A stretch of 64,000 bases of DNA. It comes from Lottia gigantea. Taxonomy: Eukaryota > Mollusca > Gastropoda > Lottiidae. The stretch spans positions 1,225,425-1,289,424 of the forward strand of contig NW_008710478.1 of assembly GCF_000327385.1 (NCBI RefSeq), read 5' to 3'. Under the pieces are notes generated by a model. It did not search any database, was not told the origin of the DNA, and worked only from the letters and a program-made list of their open reading frames with translations. The translations under genes were made by a program, and so were the position numbers. Numbering within the stretch: the first letter of the stretch is position 1; every line of letters begins with the position of its first letter. Below, piece by piece: positions 1 through 12,900 of the stretch.

Positions 1-908
1 CAGAACAAATACTTTATCGCATTCCCATCGTTTATTCCTCGTCTTCCTAAGAGTAGATTTTTCCAAGACATATGGTGCTTTATTGGATATGATACGTCTT
101 GATATTCTTATGACAGTGTTACATGAGTATTATGTCTTCCAGGATCTTAATTTTTTAAACTTAGAATTTCTCATTGTAGTGCCTGTGTTTTTTTTTTATG
201 TTTTTCTAATATTCCGATGTTCATTGTATATGGAAGTTTTCAATTACTAGTATACTAATTGATTTCAACGACCCTTTGCGACTTTATCATCTACATGTCT
301 AATAAGGTCTTACGGATAACTTAAAATTATAACGACCTTAAAGTTATAACGACCTACTAGATAACAATGTAGAGCCTGGTTAATCTCTTATGGAGACGAA
401 AGCCCTAATCTTTTTAAGAGGTGTTTGCTTTCTATTTTAAATTGTATATTTTTAACAGACCTTAATAGGATCTTTATATTATTACTTATATTACTTGGCT
501 CAGAGTGCTGTGATGTATATAATTATAATACACTGTATTATTATAATCACTAAAATGCATGTTATTAGAATTTGACTTTTGTTTTTTGCAATGTGGATGA
601 ATGCGTTTGTTTATGCAACCACAAAGCAAACGTGTTTACTTCGAAGTTTTATATTTACCGTTTTTAAAACCTTAAGATACTTTGCAATTAAATATGGATA
701 TTTCATCTCAAGCTCTTTTGAAACATTTTATTGTTAATCTTTTCTTTTTGCACGCCGTTGAATTTTCATATTTTTCTATTTATATATTATCTTGTTAGCT
801 TTATTAAAACGTTTATTCTTCTTTGCCCAAGCGTTTGTGTCTCTTTAGATATTCTCTTTTATACCGAGATTTAGAAAACTTGGTGAATCCGAAGGGTCAT
901 GAAACTAG

Positions 909-1100
909 TTAAAGGGATTGTAAAGAGGTTTTCTAAATTTTGTATGTGCATCTGGGACAATGAAAGCATCAATTTGCGCCACGAGTAAGTGTACCTTACC
1001 CATTGTCAGTTTATGTCAAGATTATATTTTTCGATTGAATCTGACATCTCGTGAATATTAGTCAGCTTTTATTAGAAAACACATAAACCCCTTCAAAATA
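909..1100. mobile_element. Possible decayed TTAA-type MITE
   Basis: The left end (TTAAAGGGATTGTAAAGAGG) and the following 70 bases closely match the left arm of the element at 14867-15124, including the CATCAATTTGCGCCA stretch. The right end, near 1080-1100, is only weakly recognisable (TTAGAAAAC...CCCCTTCAAA). It is either a decayed full element or a left-arm fragment. Confidence 0.35.
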
Positions 1101-4081
1101 TACTTCAAATAAATCTCTAAGTTAGATATGAGAATTGGGTATTGGCAAATAACAAAGTGGATCTTTTTAGCACAAATAAATGAAATCCAGTCTTTGTTAT
1201 AGCACAAAAGTGAACACAACCAAACTTGGTACAATAATCATGAAAATAATCCATAATACTCTAAACTAGCACTACAAACAGCATAGGAATCTAGCAGCTA
1301 AATAATAATCTGAAAAACTCATTGTTCTTAGCTTGGCTTTATACTCCATCGCAAGACTGGTGATTGAACATAACTGTGTTTTCCAGTTCATTTTTCAACC
1401 TGTCAGCTTTATGCTAATAACAATAATAATATATATTGATGTCTGCGGCGTCTCACGGCACTTCACAAAATTATTACTATAAAGATAACTGATAAAACAG
1501 AAAATAGATAAAGAGAAAAAAAAACATCACATAGTATAGTTAAAACGTCCGGCCAAATTGCTTTTTAAAAGGTGCGTCACGGATTCTGGGAGTTCAACCT
1601 ACTGGGATGGTGTGACGTGACCATTACCCGTCCTCTGCTATACTCCGTGAGCGTAATCGGTAATACCTCGAGTTCATTCGCATAGCTTCCAGAGATTAGC
1701 AATGGCCAGAACATACGTGTGTGTACACTGCAACATTCCAAACACAGTTTATTTTATAAATTCATTATATCGGCTGCATTTGCTGATATTGGGGAAAAGA
1801 CACGGGGAGCACAAAGGGGCCTGTAGTGACGGTAATATCGATATGCCAAAAGAAACACAGTAAATATGATAAGTAACAAATGATATCCCCTTATTTAGCT
1901 TATATTCTTCAGCATAGTGCATTATTGTACAGTTAATAGATGCATTATTTACCTCGGGTTATGGAAACACAGAACATCGATGATGTTTCCTAACATGCGG
2001 TTTCGGGTAGATTTCTTTAAATCGATGTACCGTTGGAATAAATCAAAGTTCATATTATCATAAAATTTCATTAAACACAAAAACATCGCACAAAGGTCGA
2101 CATAATCGTAAATTAACATTATGACGTCAATCTTCATATTATAACATATTACGATTATCAAGTCCTTCTTATCATTTCAACAAAGTTGATGTTATTTACG
2201 TCTTGATAATCTTACAAGTTTGTATTTTGGTTCAAATTTCAAAGTTTTGACGAAGAAAATGAATTGTACGCAATCAACTTGTTCAATTATCTGTGAATTC
2301 ATTGAGTGAAAATCGAGTGCTAGTATATTGACGTCATAGTGTAAAGTCGGTTTCGTGGAATAACTTCGATGCCTTGAAACATCATTAAAAGAATGGTTGA
2401 ATACAGAAGCCACGACTGTAGGTGGGGTAAAGGACACGACATGGTAGAAGTTGTTGTTATGGCATATCTAAAAGTTATATTTTGAAATATTTACATGTAT
2501 ATCATAGTTTAAAAACAGGTTAATAAGACTTAAGAATTCATCATCAAAGTTATTACATTGTGTCCTATCTCCCCTCTCCAAGAAGAATGATAAGTAAATT
2601 TTGGTTTTCTCATTGATGTCTATAATCATTGGTTACACACATTTTAACAACAGATTTTCAAAGTTTAGCTGTATGTAACTCTTCCTATCGCGTATATGTA
2701 TGATAAACAAAATATGCACTTGTAAACTGGTAAGACTGCCCCTTTCACAAAAAAAAGAAAAGTGAAATGATTTCAATTAGTTTTCAATAATCGGTTAATA
2801 GAAAAGCCAGGAAAAGAAATACATTACATAAATCATAAAAAGTCGGTCTGAAAACTTACAACATCTGATTTCGTTTCGTCAGATTCTATAATAAAAACAC
2901 CTCCATAAATCATGTATTCTACTAACCATAAAATATTATTTGATATAACCAGATCCCATACCGTTTCATTCTGAGTACTAGAATCAACTATTATATTGCC
3001 AAACCAGAAACACCTGTCATTGACATGGATCTTATACTTGAAGAGCATGCAAATGGTACCTATGATATACAAAAATATTTAAAGGGATATAGAAGTCTAG
3101 AATTTTGTTTTAGTTGCTGATAAGGTACCGTAACTAATTTCGCAATTTACATTCTCTCGCAATTAAAAAACACCAAGGTTTGGTGCGGATGTCATTGATC
3201 AGAACAGATTGTAGTGTGGTGTGGTGATATTTATTTCCTCAATGGCAGTGATATCGGCGATGTCATAATATCGGAAATACATTCACTCAGAATTGGTAAT
3301 AACGCCCTAGACGTGACTGTAATTTGAATTACAGAGAGTTGCAATATATGTAAACCACTATATCCCTTTAAAAATACGAAAAGTCTAGGTTGTAATTGGT
3401 GTCAGACACACAGTAAAAAACATTTCAAATTAGCCTTGGCATTTCCCTGAACGTCTATCTACCCAGACAAAATCAATGACCACAAGGTATCTGAATGCAG
3501 TATCATGGTTTATCTGATCAATACTGTGGGTTTAATTGAAATATGAGATTAGAAGATTATCAGAGCAGTTCTATTGACCTTCTTCACCTCCCACTGGGGC
3601 TATCAATATATACCATTGTTTTAATGATCGTATCATTATGGCGGGGCATTCGTGCCACTGTATAGCATTAAGAAGCAACAATATACACTATAAAATTGTT
3701 TTAATGATAGCATGTCTATCGCTCTCGCCCTGCAATTGCTTACCTGTGAAAATATTATTGTAATATTATGGAAAATCCGTACAACTATACTTTCAAGTCA
3801 TATCGTCTATCATAATAACAACTATCGTGTGGTAGAGATATAGAAGTCTTTTCAGCTTCTTGTAAGCTATCCCTCATCTAGTGGGAGTCTGCATTTTATT
3901 TTATAATAGAGAGAATCATTACTAACGGGGTTTAGAATGGAGGCAAGCTTTCAGTAGATTAGGTAAACTGTTTCACATAAGATAACGCTCTTAGTTTGAA
4001 AGTTGCCTCCCCGGGACAAGCAGACCTAGTGGTAATAATAAAATAATACCAGTATATCAAGTTATTAGTATAGTGGCTTGT

Positions 4082-4178
4082 AAAATAGTTGAGAATAGTT
4101 ATATAGGCATAAGCCTGTTCCCCAATCCATTTAATGTATTAATAAAATATTGTTTATAAAAAAAAAATAGTTGAGAAT
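4082..4178 (+). mobile_element. 5'-truncated retroposon with poly(A) and target-site repeats
   Basis: A roughly 67-base insert ends in AATAAAATATTGTTTAT plus a run of A. It sits between two copies of AAAATAGTTGAGAAT (4082-4096 and 4164-4178). A poly(A) tail, a polyadenylation signal and 13-15 bp target duplications are the hallmarks of target-primed reverse transcription, so this is a very short 5'-truncated LINE 3' end or a LINE-mobilised transcript. The near-identical duplications suggest it is fairly young. Which LINE it came from is unknown. Confidence 0.7.
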
Positions 4179-7100
4179 GGGGAGTAATCAACAATTTTGT
4201 TTGTGATTTAAATCCCCTTCCATACATCGCTTCATATTATTGTCTATACAGTCATCAAACTGCTGGGTTATTTATTAATTTTTCATTGCGTTATTCTATT
4301 ATTAAGTCCCATTGTCAATTATTGGACTCTGACATGGTATGCTCAAGATGATGACAGGGTCTGCATAATAATCAGACTAGGAAGCAGTGGTGGTACCAGC
4401 CTCCCAAGGTAATATATAGGGGACAACTGCCAACGGTTGAGATTCAAAATTCGACAACTCCGAAAAGTGCATAGATGTATTGAGCGTATGAGAGGGTTCA
4501 AGATCTTGAATTGACCAAATGTTATACTATTTTTAACGATTGTCTCACCAATAAACTATCTGTGTTTTGATAAATTTGATCATTTTCGCAATAGGCCTCT
4601 ATTACAAGAAACGAAACCTTGACTTGTTCATGAAAATGCAGAATTTTAATAACTTTTAAGTTTCCCATTGATGACAATGTTTGTGTAAAATCTTAAGAAC
4701 AGTTACAAGTGACAGCAAGACAAACAGAATGATAAGATTGTTTTAGTCTTAAGACATAATTACAGATATTAAACGTAAACAAAGACCTTTCAAAATTCTT
4801 AAATACCCAGTGAGAGGTGACATTTCGTGATCAAATTTGATAAGATTTAGGAAAATGTTCAAATTGTATACGCCCAGTAATTAAAATAAAACCACGCCAA
4901 TTATTGTTTAGCATCAGAAATTACATTTTTCAAAGAAACGTGATCATTGCCGATAAACATTTAATACACATGACGTCATCACAATTTGTCATCTGAGATA
5001 CCGGACAACGGGCACCTGTTTGAATGACGTCATTGAAATTTGTGTTGTTTTTCTGCGTTCTAACTAACATCTGTTTGGTGCCCTTTTCTTTTCAATTTCA
5101 ACAGATAAAGAATAAAATGACATTTATGATGCCAATTTAAAAGTTAATATGAGTGAACTTTGCTCCAAGTAAAATAAAACCCAGCTTCAATGAGATTGTA
5201 GAGCGCTACATGTTCAATAAGGAGAAATTCTCTCAAATTTAAATGTAAAGTTTATCGTCTCAACCTAAACTCTTACATCATTCGTGTATCAAAAAGTGCA
5301 AATTTCTACTAAATACTAACCGAACTTTGATCATTAAGTTTATGAAGACTGGGAATGAAAAGGTTATTGATATTAGATTTTGGACTGGGCATAAAATGTT
5401 ACATTAGTGAAATGTTCAAAAGATCTGTATTTCGGTAAATCGGTAAGAATAGGATAAGATTCGTGACTCTTGATACGGATCGTTGAGAGTTGTTCTGTTG
5501 GATGTAATACATATCTTGGAATTGTAGATAACCCCGGTCCTTTACAAAATAGTAAAACTAGTCCTCGTAAAATGGGGAAAGCATTTTATTAACATACACG
5601 TGGCTATAATTCATAAAACAATCAGCATTGGTCGAGTAAGTAACTATATATAGAAATTGTAGAAGATGAAACTAAAACCCGTACAGTAATACAGAGGCAG
5701 AAATATTCTCACTTCTCATTTTACCAAGCTCTCGCTAACATCTTTATGTATCTTAGTCAATCAAGCGAGTTGTGGTAATTATAGTGATAATATATATAAT
5801 TATATACACGTACATTTCACGACAATTGATCAACATCAACTGTATTAAACACCCAGGATGAAAGGGTGAAAAATAATTAAAGATTTCCTCGCTTTACACT
5901 TCATGATAATTATTCACTGGACTGGTCTTAATTAAATGTACACAACTTGTTAATCTCGACTGCATGTCAAAGTCTTGATTATCAAGCTCGTCATCTTAAT
6001 CACACTGATTTTTCTTTCAATGGTGAAGCTGGGTAAATATTGGCGGTGAGGATTAGTTGGTCCTCTATTCAACTCGCCTCTCTATCTATGTGATGGTCTA
6101 CAATAGATAAGAAAGTCCTAAGATCACCTAGTCAATATTAGCCTTGATGTCAGCCATTGTGTCTTAACGACCAGTCTGTAATGAGGTGTCTAACGTTAAA
6201 ACGTTTCATCTTAGACTAAACAATCTTCACCCTTCCCACCGACACTTCATCGGTCAAATGTTGGTCACAAAGGCATGTACAGATATATCGGTCACTTTGG
6301 TCCATTATGAAGGGGATTTGACCATTCGGACTTCAAAAGCCTCATAGGTCGAGAGAATATATCTAAATCGTTGAAACGTTAATGCATCTTTACACTGAAA
6401 AAAATCTTGAATAATTCGTTAATCTTTTAGAACTTTTTTTGAAAGTCGTAGGCTCAAAAATGGTTTTCTAGCATAGGCCTACATGTTATATTATATATAC
6501 GTTATATCCTTCTATCTATACTATTTCTATTTCCTGTAAGAGTTCCTGTTATTCGAGAAAAAAACTTGATTCTGGCGACACCATTTAGTTTTAAGAGCAC
6601 TTGCGATACTGACGTAAAAGTCTAAAATTCTCTGGGTCTCCTGGAAATATAGAAATCGATTAGTGAAATGGTGCAAATAGAAACTTTCAGGGTCCCGTGA
6701 TACTCATAGAGAGCTGCAACCCGTTTCTTATATGGATGACGAATTGTAGGATAACCTAAACAAAAATGGCTATCAAATGTCACTTCTTTGGATTTCGCTA
6801 TCCCGCTACTCATTAAGTTATGAAGAGACGGTTCTATTTGACACGCTTTCATTGGTTAAATATAACGCCAGTGTTAGATTACTATTGAGACAATAAGTAT
6901 TAGAAAACAAAAAGGAAACTTATTTTAATAAAGATTACGATAGCATGTACCGTTAGTTTTTGAATTTTTGTTTGATATTCTGTGCCATAAAAAACCTATG
7001 ATCTTGTGACAACAATGTAAAGTCTGATGGTCGATAAAGAAAGCTTGATCTTTATTATATTTCTTCATTAATTCTTCCACTTGTTATTGTTTTACTAATA

Positions 7101-7385
7101 ATTAATAGAGATCAATAACAAACCCAATCAACCGCGACTAACCTAATAAGGCATCTCGGATAACCAGACTTATATTATTGATAGAGGTTAATAATAGTCA
7201 ATGAACCGTGTTTAATTGTAATAACGTCTGGTCAAGCGAGACTTCAAGTAAAAAGTAAATTGATTAACCAGTATGCTAACAAGTTTTAATTTCTTGTCTA
7301 TCGACGGTTAGTTAGATTACCTTCCTTGTCAATATCAAAGACTTATGTTAATATTATTCATTATATATTTGAACAACACTAAACT

Positions 7386-7735
7386 TTAAAGGCACAGACA
7401 CACTTTTTTTTTTTACCTATCGTACCTCAGTTACACAAACTGGATATTTTTTTAGTTGAGCTAATCAGTAAACGTGTTCACAGCCCACCGTCGAAATTTG
7501 AGCCTTCAAATCCATGTGTGTAAAGAATTATCCGCTTTTAAAAGTTAAAAAGACGACTCGTCATTTTAAAATACTCTGTGATATATAGAAAACACACATA
7601 TAGAAATAGGCAGTAAAATTCTTAGTTTGAAGTATCTTTGATTTTCGTACAATTCTGGTACATTAGAAGACTATTTATATACATGCATATTCAAGACCCA
7701 AATCAACCCCCGAAAATGGCGAATCTGTCCGTTTA
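7386..7735. mobile_element. MITE, 'TTAAAGGnACA' family, copy 1
   Basis: This 350-bp element starts TTTAAAGGCACAG and ends CTGTCCGTTTAA, an imperfect terminal inverted repeat. The interior (GTTCACAGCCCACC, GCCTTCAAATCCATGTGTGT, AGTTTGAAGTAT, GAAGACTATTTA) aligns along its length with 18103-18510 and with the left half of 58592-58740. It has no coding capacity. TTAA at both ends would fit a piggyBac- or Kolobok-type target site; the superfamily is inferred only from that. Confidence 0.65.
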
Positions 7736-9795
7736 ACAATTTGGACAACTATTCCACCGTACGACCTGATTTAGTTGATTAAATGATCATCACAATACCT
7801 GTCTACAACGATTTAATTAAAATGCGAATCGGAATGATTCGTTTCGTGTTCTGACTGTCGTTGAGATCGTTTACCATCGATGATCTTACAATATGCATCT
7901 CATAAACCCGAATCATTTAATACTTAACCAATCAAATGCTTCGTTCAATGAAAGATTTTCGTCACTGTATGTTAGAAACTTTTAGACATTTAGCGTTAAA
8001 TCACTGACTTTCATTGTCAATTTCAACAATTTTATCATACACTATGCTGACTTTTGATGTTATTGGGATCATCATTCCACAGAACACGATTTTGAGAAGA
8101 ATTTCGTCAGATCAAGAATAAGAAGTGTAGTAACCGACATAAAAACAAAACACAAAACAAAAAATACAAATCTGGACTTTAATCAGATGGTGCTTATTGC
8201 GAAATTCTCGTTTGAAAAGGGGAGCTAACTCTGAGCAATCAATTCAGTTTCAGTATTTTTTTTATTAAAAAGTTTTAGCTGCTTGATTACACCAATTGCT
8301 GGAATCCATTGCAATCTCAATTGGGCTGTAATATGGCCGAGAGACCGTGGGGCAATTTATATCTATCATACGCTAGAACCAAGACGATATATGGAACGCC
8401 TTTAACGACATTTGATTGGCTGTTGGTAATATTTATTGACATTTGATTGGTTTAAAGTAATAGTTATTGACAGGTTGTAATCTGTTCCAGCTGACTTCAA
8501 TCTTCAACAAAGTGATTTCGTCTGCTGGGGAATGAATTGAAAAGCCAGAAATTAGCCAGGAACGGCTTGTAGAGTATCAGGAACAATTTGGAACGATACA
8601 AGACGGTGGTTAATGAGTTGTAGTGGAACCCTGCTGTGATTTGTGATAGAGACGAGAATGACTAAACCTCCGTCCGTAGCTGTGTTACAGTAAGTTGCAA
8701 CGAGTGCTGTAAAGTTCTTGTATGTCACGGGTACAAAACGGTCTGGCTTGTCGGTCTTTAAGGTGCCCTGTTTGCAAAATACGCTATATTTTGACAATAA
8801 AATACGTGTTTGTATGTGTAGTGATATATAATGGATACGTGTTAAATTCTAGGATATGACAATTTAAAAAGTGGGCCAGTCGTGGGTGTTGGGATTCAAT
8901 ATTAACACGAACAATATGACGATTACTCAATATACCAATTGAAGTTCAAGATACACGTGTCTGTGGAATATATTAATAAATATAAGAGACTAACTGCAAT
9001 AACAGTGGAATATAGAATTTGGAATTTATTCAGAATTTGAAAATACTAGCGACTGATGCAACGATTTATTATTCTTCTCCCGCGCATATTATTGTAAATA
9101 TAAGTTAAAACTTTTATTAAACTTACTTCAATCCTCCAACATTTGTCTGTGTTTAAAGACTTCTCAGTAGAAGACTATTTTGTGTTAGAGTTCCTGCAAG
9201 TGCGTCTTGAAGAGTATATGAGAGATATATAAGTATATATCATAAACCAACAGGCCTATACTAAAACTTGTGTAAACGTATATAAGTGAATCGGCGTCAA
9301 TAAAAACTGCAGTCGTTATTGTGAATGGATGTTAAAAAAAACTTATGTGAGTTTATTTAAATATATAACTGTGGTTCACATCAATTATATGACTGTGAAT
9401 TAAGTTTAACGAATTGTGTTTGAAGGGTTTATCGCTTAACAGATCGACAACTTAATAGTTAAAAACTCTCAGTAGAGTTCGTCGAAGTTTAAATACTAAA
9501 ATTATTTATTTGAATACAGTAGGATATTGTGATTTTATCATTTTGATGTATTTAAATTGAAGTATTTTAATTTTTATAGAACTTATATCATTATAAAGAA
9601 TTGCTGTTAGAAATTTAATAGAAAAAGGCTGATACTGGATAGAAGAAATTAGCCTAGCTAGATTGTATGCCATATCAGTGAACTTTAAGAAACGTCAGTC
9701 TGTGTATTATTGTACTCAGTGAAATCGTGGCCTACTCCGTGTAGAGGTTATTATTAAGGAAAATACAAGTGTTTAGCATTGAGAACCTTTTCAAC

Positions 9796-9955
9796 ATGTT
9801 GCCTCATATAACCCAGTGTGTTATACTTTTTATTACATTTCTCTGTGATATATCTGTGTTATTGCCCTCACGTGACGGTGGCAGGGGGTTAACATATGCT
9901 CAACTAGTCCCCCATAGAACTTCTAACGATGTATATATGGATCCCTGTAAGGCTG
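9796..9955 (+). CDS. BMP1/TLL: tolloid exon 1 (signal peptide)
   Basis: Begins [17 protein letters not shown], a hydrophobic signal peptide, and ends in the conserved YMDPCKA before donor GTAAGT. The split GCT codon joins exon 2 to give [14 protein letters not shown], matching the DPCKAAAFLGDIAL segment of human BMP1. That join proves the 14.3 kb first intron. Confidence 0.93.
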
Positions 9956-12900
9956 GTAAGTTTCTTTCTGAATTTTCTCCACGTTTCTTGTGACAAAACC
10001 ATTCGGCAGTCAACTCTTTTTCAAAACCCTGCCAGTTGTATTCAATAGAACGATATTACAAAATTTGGAGGTGAATGGCGAGCACTGCAGATACCAGCCA
10101 ATACTTTACGATGGTTTATTTTTAAAAGTAAAATTAGCCACGTTACAGTAGCAGGTTGTATAGACTGTCTCTGCTGTTGTGTATTTGGTTCCTTTGAGTC
10201 TGACTTCTTCAAAATATGATTTATATAAAATCTAAAGAGCACGTCGCAGCATAATACAAGTTTGATCGATTGCACAGTCATAAGTTACTTCCTTACTGAC
10301 TGGTTGAAAAGAGGCTAAAAGCTACTATTCTGGTAAAGGGTTTAAAGGTGGTTTTCCTTATTTTAAGTGTCAAATTAAGCAAACTATTTGATTAGTTGGT
10401 GTTTCTAATGAATTATCATGTATTCTTATCATATCATTATGTTATTATTGCATATAATAAGGAGACATTCATAAATGTCCATGAATGTACAATCTGGATA
10501 AACAAAAAAAGACATTTTGACCTTTCTGGATCGGTCACTCATTGTAATTCTGTTGGTAATTCTCTTCTTATTTCACTTAAAATGAATTAATTATGGACAT
10601 GTGAGACAAACTTTTTCCAAGTCATTACAACACTTTCTATTCATATAAGTATTTCATTCTCATAAAAGAAAATAAGAGAACCCATCTTTAAGTAAAATCG
10701 GAAGTTTGAACAATTCCTCTGAATCGGAGGATGAAAGATACTGCAGGCCACGTAAATTTCACAACTGTTAGTCGGAATGCCTATTGTATTTATTTCAGTA
10801 GTAATTCAGTAGATTGGCAGTAGGATCATCCGAAGTCGACGGAGACAAGACGTATTTTTATATGAATAGTATTTGATGGCGATTATCCTCCATCACCCCC
10901 GTCTGTCGTCTGTGACATTTGTAGAATACAATGTTTACTGTCATTAGTCTCTTACTGTCAGTCGATTAATTCTGTATCGTCTAATGACCAATATGTAGAT
11001 CAATATTATGTAGAGGGAGAAAAGCCGAAACTCTACCTACATACTAATATTTTGACGAATACCAGTCGGAAAGGGAATAGAGTCTTGACAACAATATGCG
11101 AAAAGAGGCTGGCGGGCTAAGTTAAAAGCAACATACAAGATCTTGATAAATTTAGGTATTTTGTACCTGTTTCAGATTAATACCTTTTAAGAGATTGGTA
11201 ATTCATTCAATTTTGAAACATTTGAATGGTTTGAAAATATAAGAATGAGGTCTGGTAGGTTGAGGTTTGATAGCTGCATACATGATCTCATTGATCTGGA
11301 TTGGCCTCTACTGGAACGGTTTGGTAATACAAATATCAGTTCTAGATCCTGCCATACAAGTGTCATCTTCAGTGGGTTTTATTTAGTTTGACAGCTGCAT
11401 ACGATATCATGATTTATATAACTTTGATGCAATTGGACCGCTCAGCACCAAAGTTATTCTAGTTTGATAGTTGCATACGAGATATTAATACACCTGTAGA
11501 ACTGTAGTATATGGTAGCATCATGCAGTTTGTTCGTGATAACCATAATAATTTATACTCACTCTTAATTAAGAAGTTAATTAGAAATTTGATCTAACAAT
11601 TATTTACACCCAATGTCACTCCTCGTTTGTGTTATCAGTATGATAGACATGTAGCTAACACCTGGCTGAAGGTATATTGATAAGATCCAGGGTTTTATCT
11701 GCACATTGAGTGGATATTATATATCACAACAAACATGCAGTTTAACGATAAAATAAAACACTAGTGGATGGCTAAGTTTACTGTCTGTTTCTATCTTGTA
11801 TTCATTGCTAGAGCTGTGGTAAGTAGGCGGTTAGTTGCTCATGAGTTTTGACGCAGTATCAGTCAACATGTAGTGCTCATTGAATATTGAATATTCACTG
11901 CAGTTGTCCCACTTCTTTGGTGAGCAGCTGCCCGGCGAATAACTCGTAAGAATCTCCCAACTGATTTTGAATGGATATTCTAGTCCAAACCTCATTCATT
12001 AAATACTTCTACAAATTTCTTTTATCAAACGAAATATGGAATATTTTAAATTCTGTTGCTCAGTTAAACGGCACAAATGCAACCCATGAGTGAACATGGA
12101 CATAGGTCATTGTATCAAACAAACGGAATGCAACTTGCTGGAACCTTTTTCAGAACACTGTTCTTGTCTGTATTCTCTTTATGAAGACTTAAGAAGCACG
12201 TTTGGTAGGTAATTGGCCATAAAATTCTGAAACTTTGGCAATTCATGATAGTGAGAAGATATGAAGTTCAGGCAAAGAGGGCCCTTCGTGTCGTTATCGT
12301 AGAAAAAGGTTAGTGTCTACGCCCTCGAAAATAGTATCTCGTTAGTATGTTTATCTGTTTGTTTGAAATGACAATTGTATTGTTTACCAAGTCAAATACG
12401 CCTATAAACATTCACCAGATTGTTATTTTCTGAGTTTCTGTCTCCCTTACCGACATATATTTTGTCTAGGCTGACAGGCAAGGGAGATAATAAAGAGGTT
12501 TATAGAAATCAAATGATGAATCTGTAAATGATTTCCCCTATTAATCGATGGTACGATGACTCTTGTCTTGTAAGTTAGGACTGTCAGAAAGAACTTGAAC
12601 TAGAGACAACTAACCCTGTTTCACCCACTCCTGGTCGTTTGCCCTGCTATTTTTATATGAGAAGCATAGATTTGGAATGCTTCAATTATCCAATATAAGT
12701 TTCTAAAATTACTTTTTGGGTTTTTCTCTCGGAAGCTGCTAGGTGTTGCAAGCTCAGATTCCATTTCTATACCTGATGCATTATGGACTGTGGAAATAAT
12801 CTGAAATGAAATGGATCATTTCAATGCACATCTAGGTAGAAAGACAATTTCGTTTCAATCAAACACCCAAGAGATGTTGAGGTCGAACGTGTACAGTCTG

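Larger units (their letters stand above)
1..9795. other. Intergenic DNA upstream of tolloid
   Basis: AT-rich DNA with only short, non-conserved open frames. I recognise no coding exon. It contains the small retroposon insertion at 4082-4178, a MITE at 7386-7735 and a possible decayed element at 909-1100, listed separately. A pair of roughly 32-bp direct repeats containing ACATTTGATTGG (inverted CCAAT boxes) lies at 8408-8455. The tolloid promoter and any 5' non-coding exon should lie in the right part, but I could not place a transcription start. Confidence 0.6.

Noticed and set aside
3614-3720. Repeated ATTGTTTTAATGAT pair
   Set aside because: Short AT-rich match, no wider similarity.
9769-9795. 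Upstream GTG start for tolloid
   Set aside because: Nuclear animal genes rarely start at GTG; the ATG at 9796 directly precedes the signal peptide.
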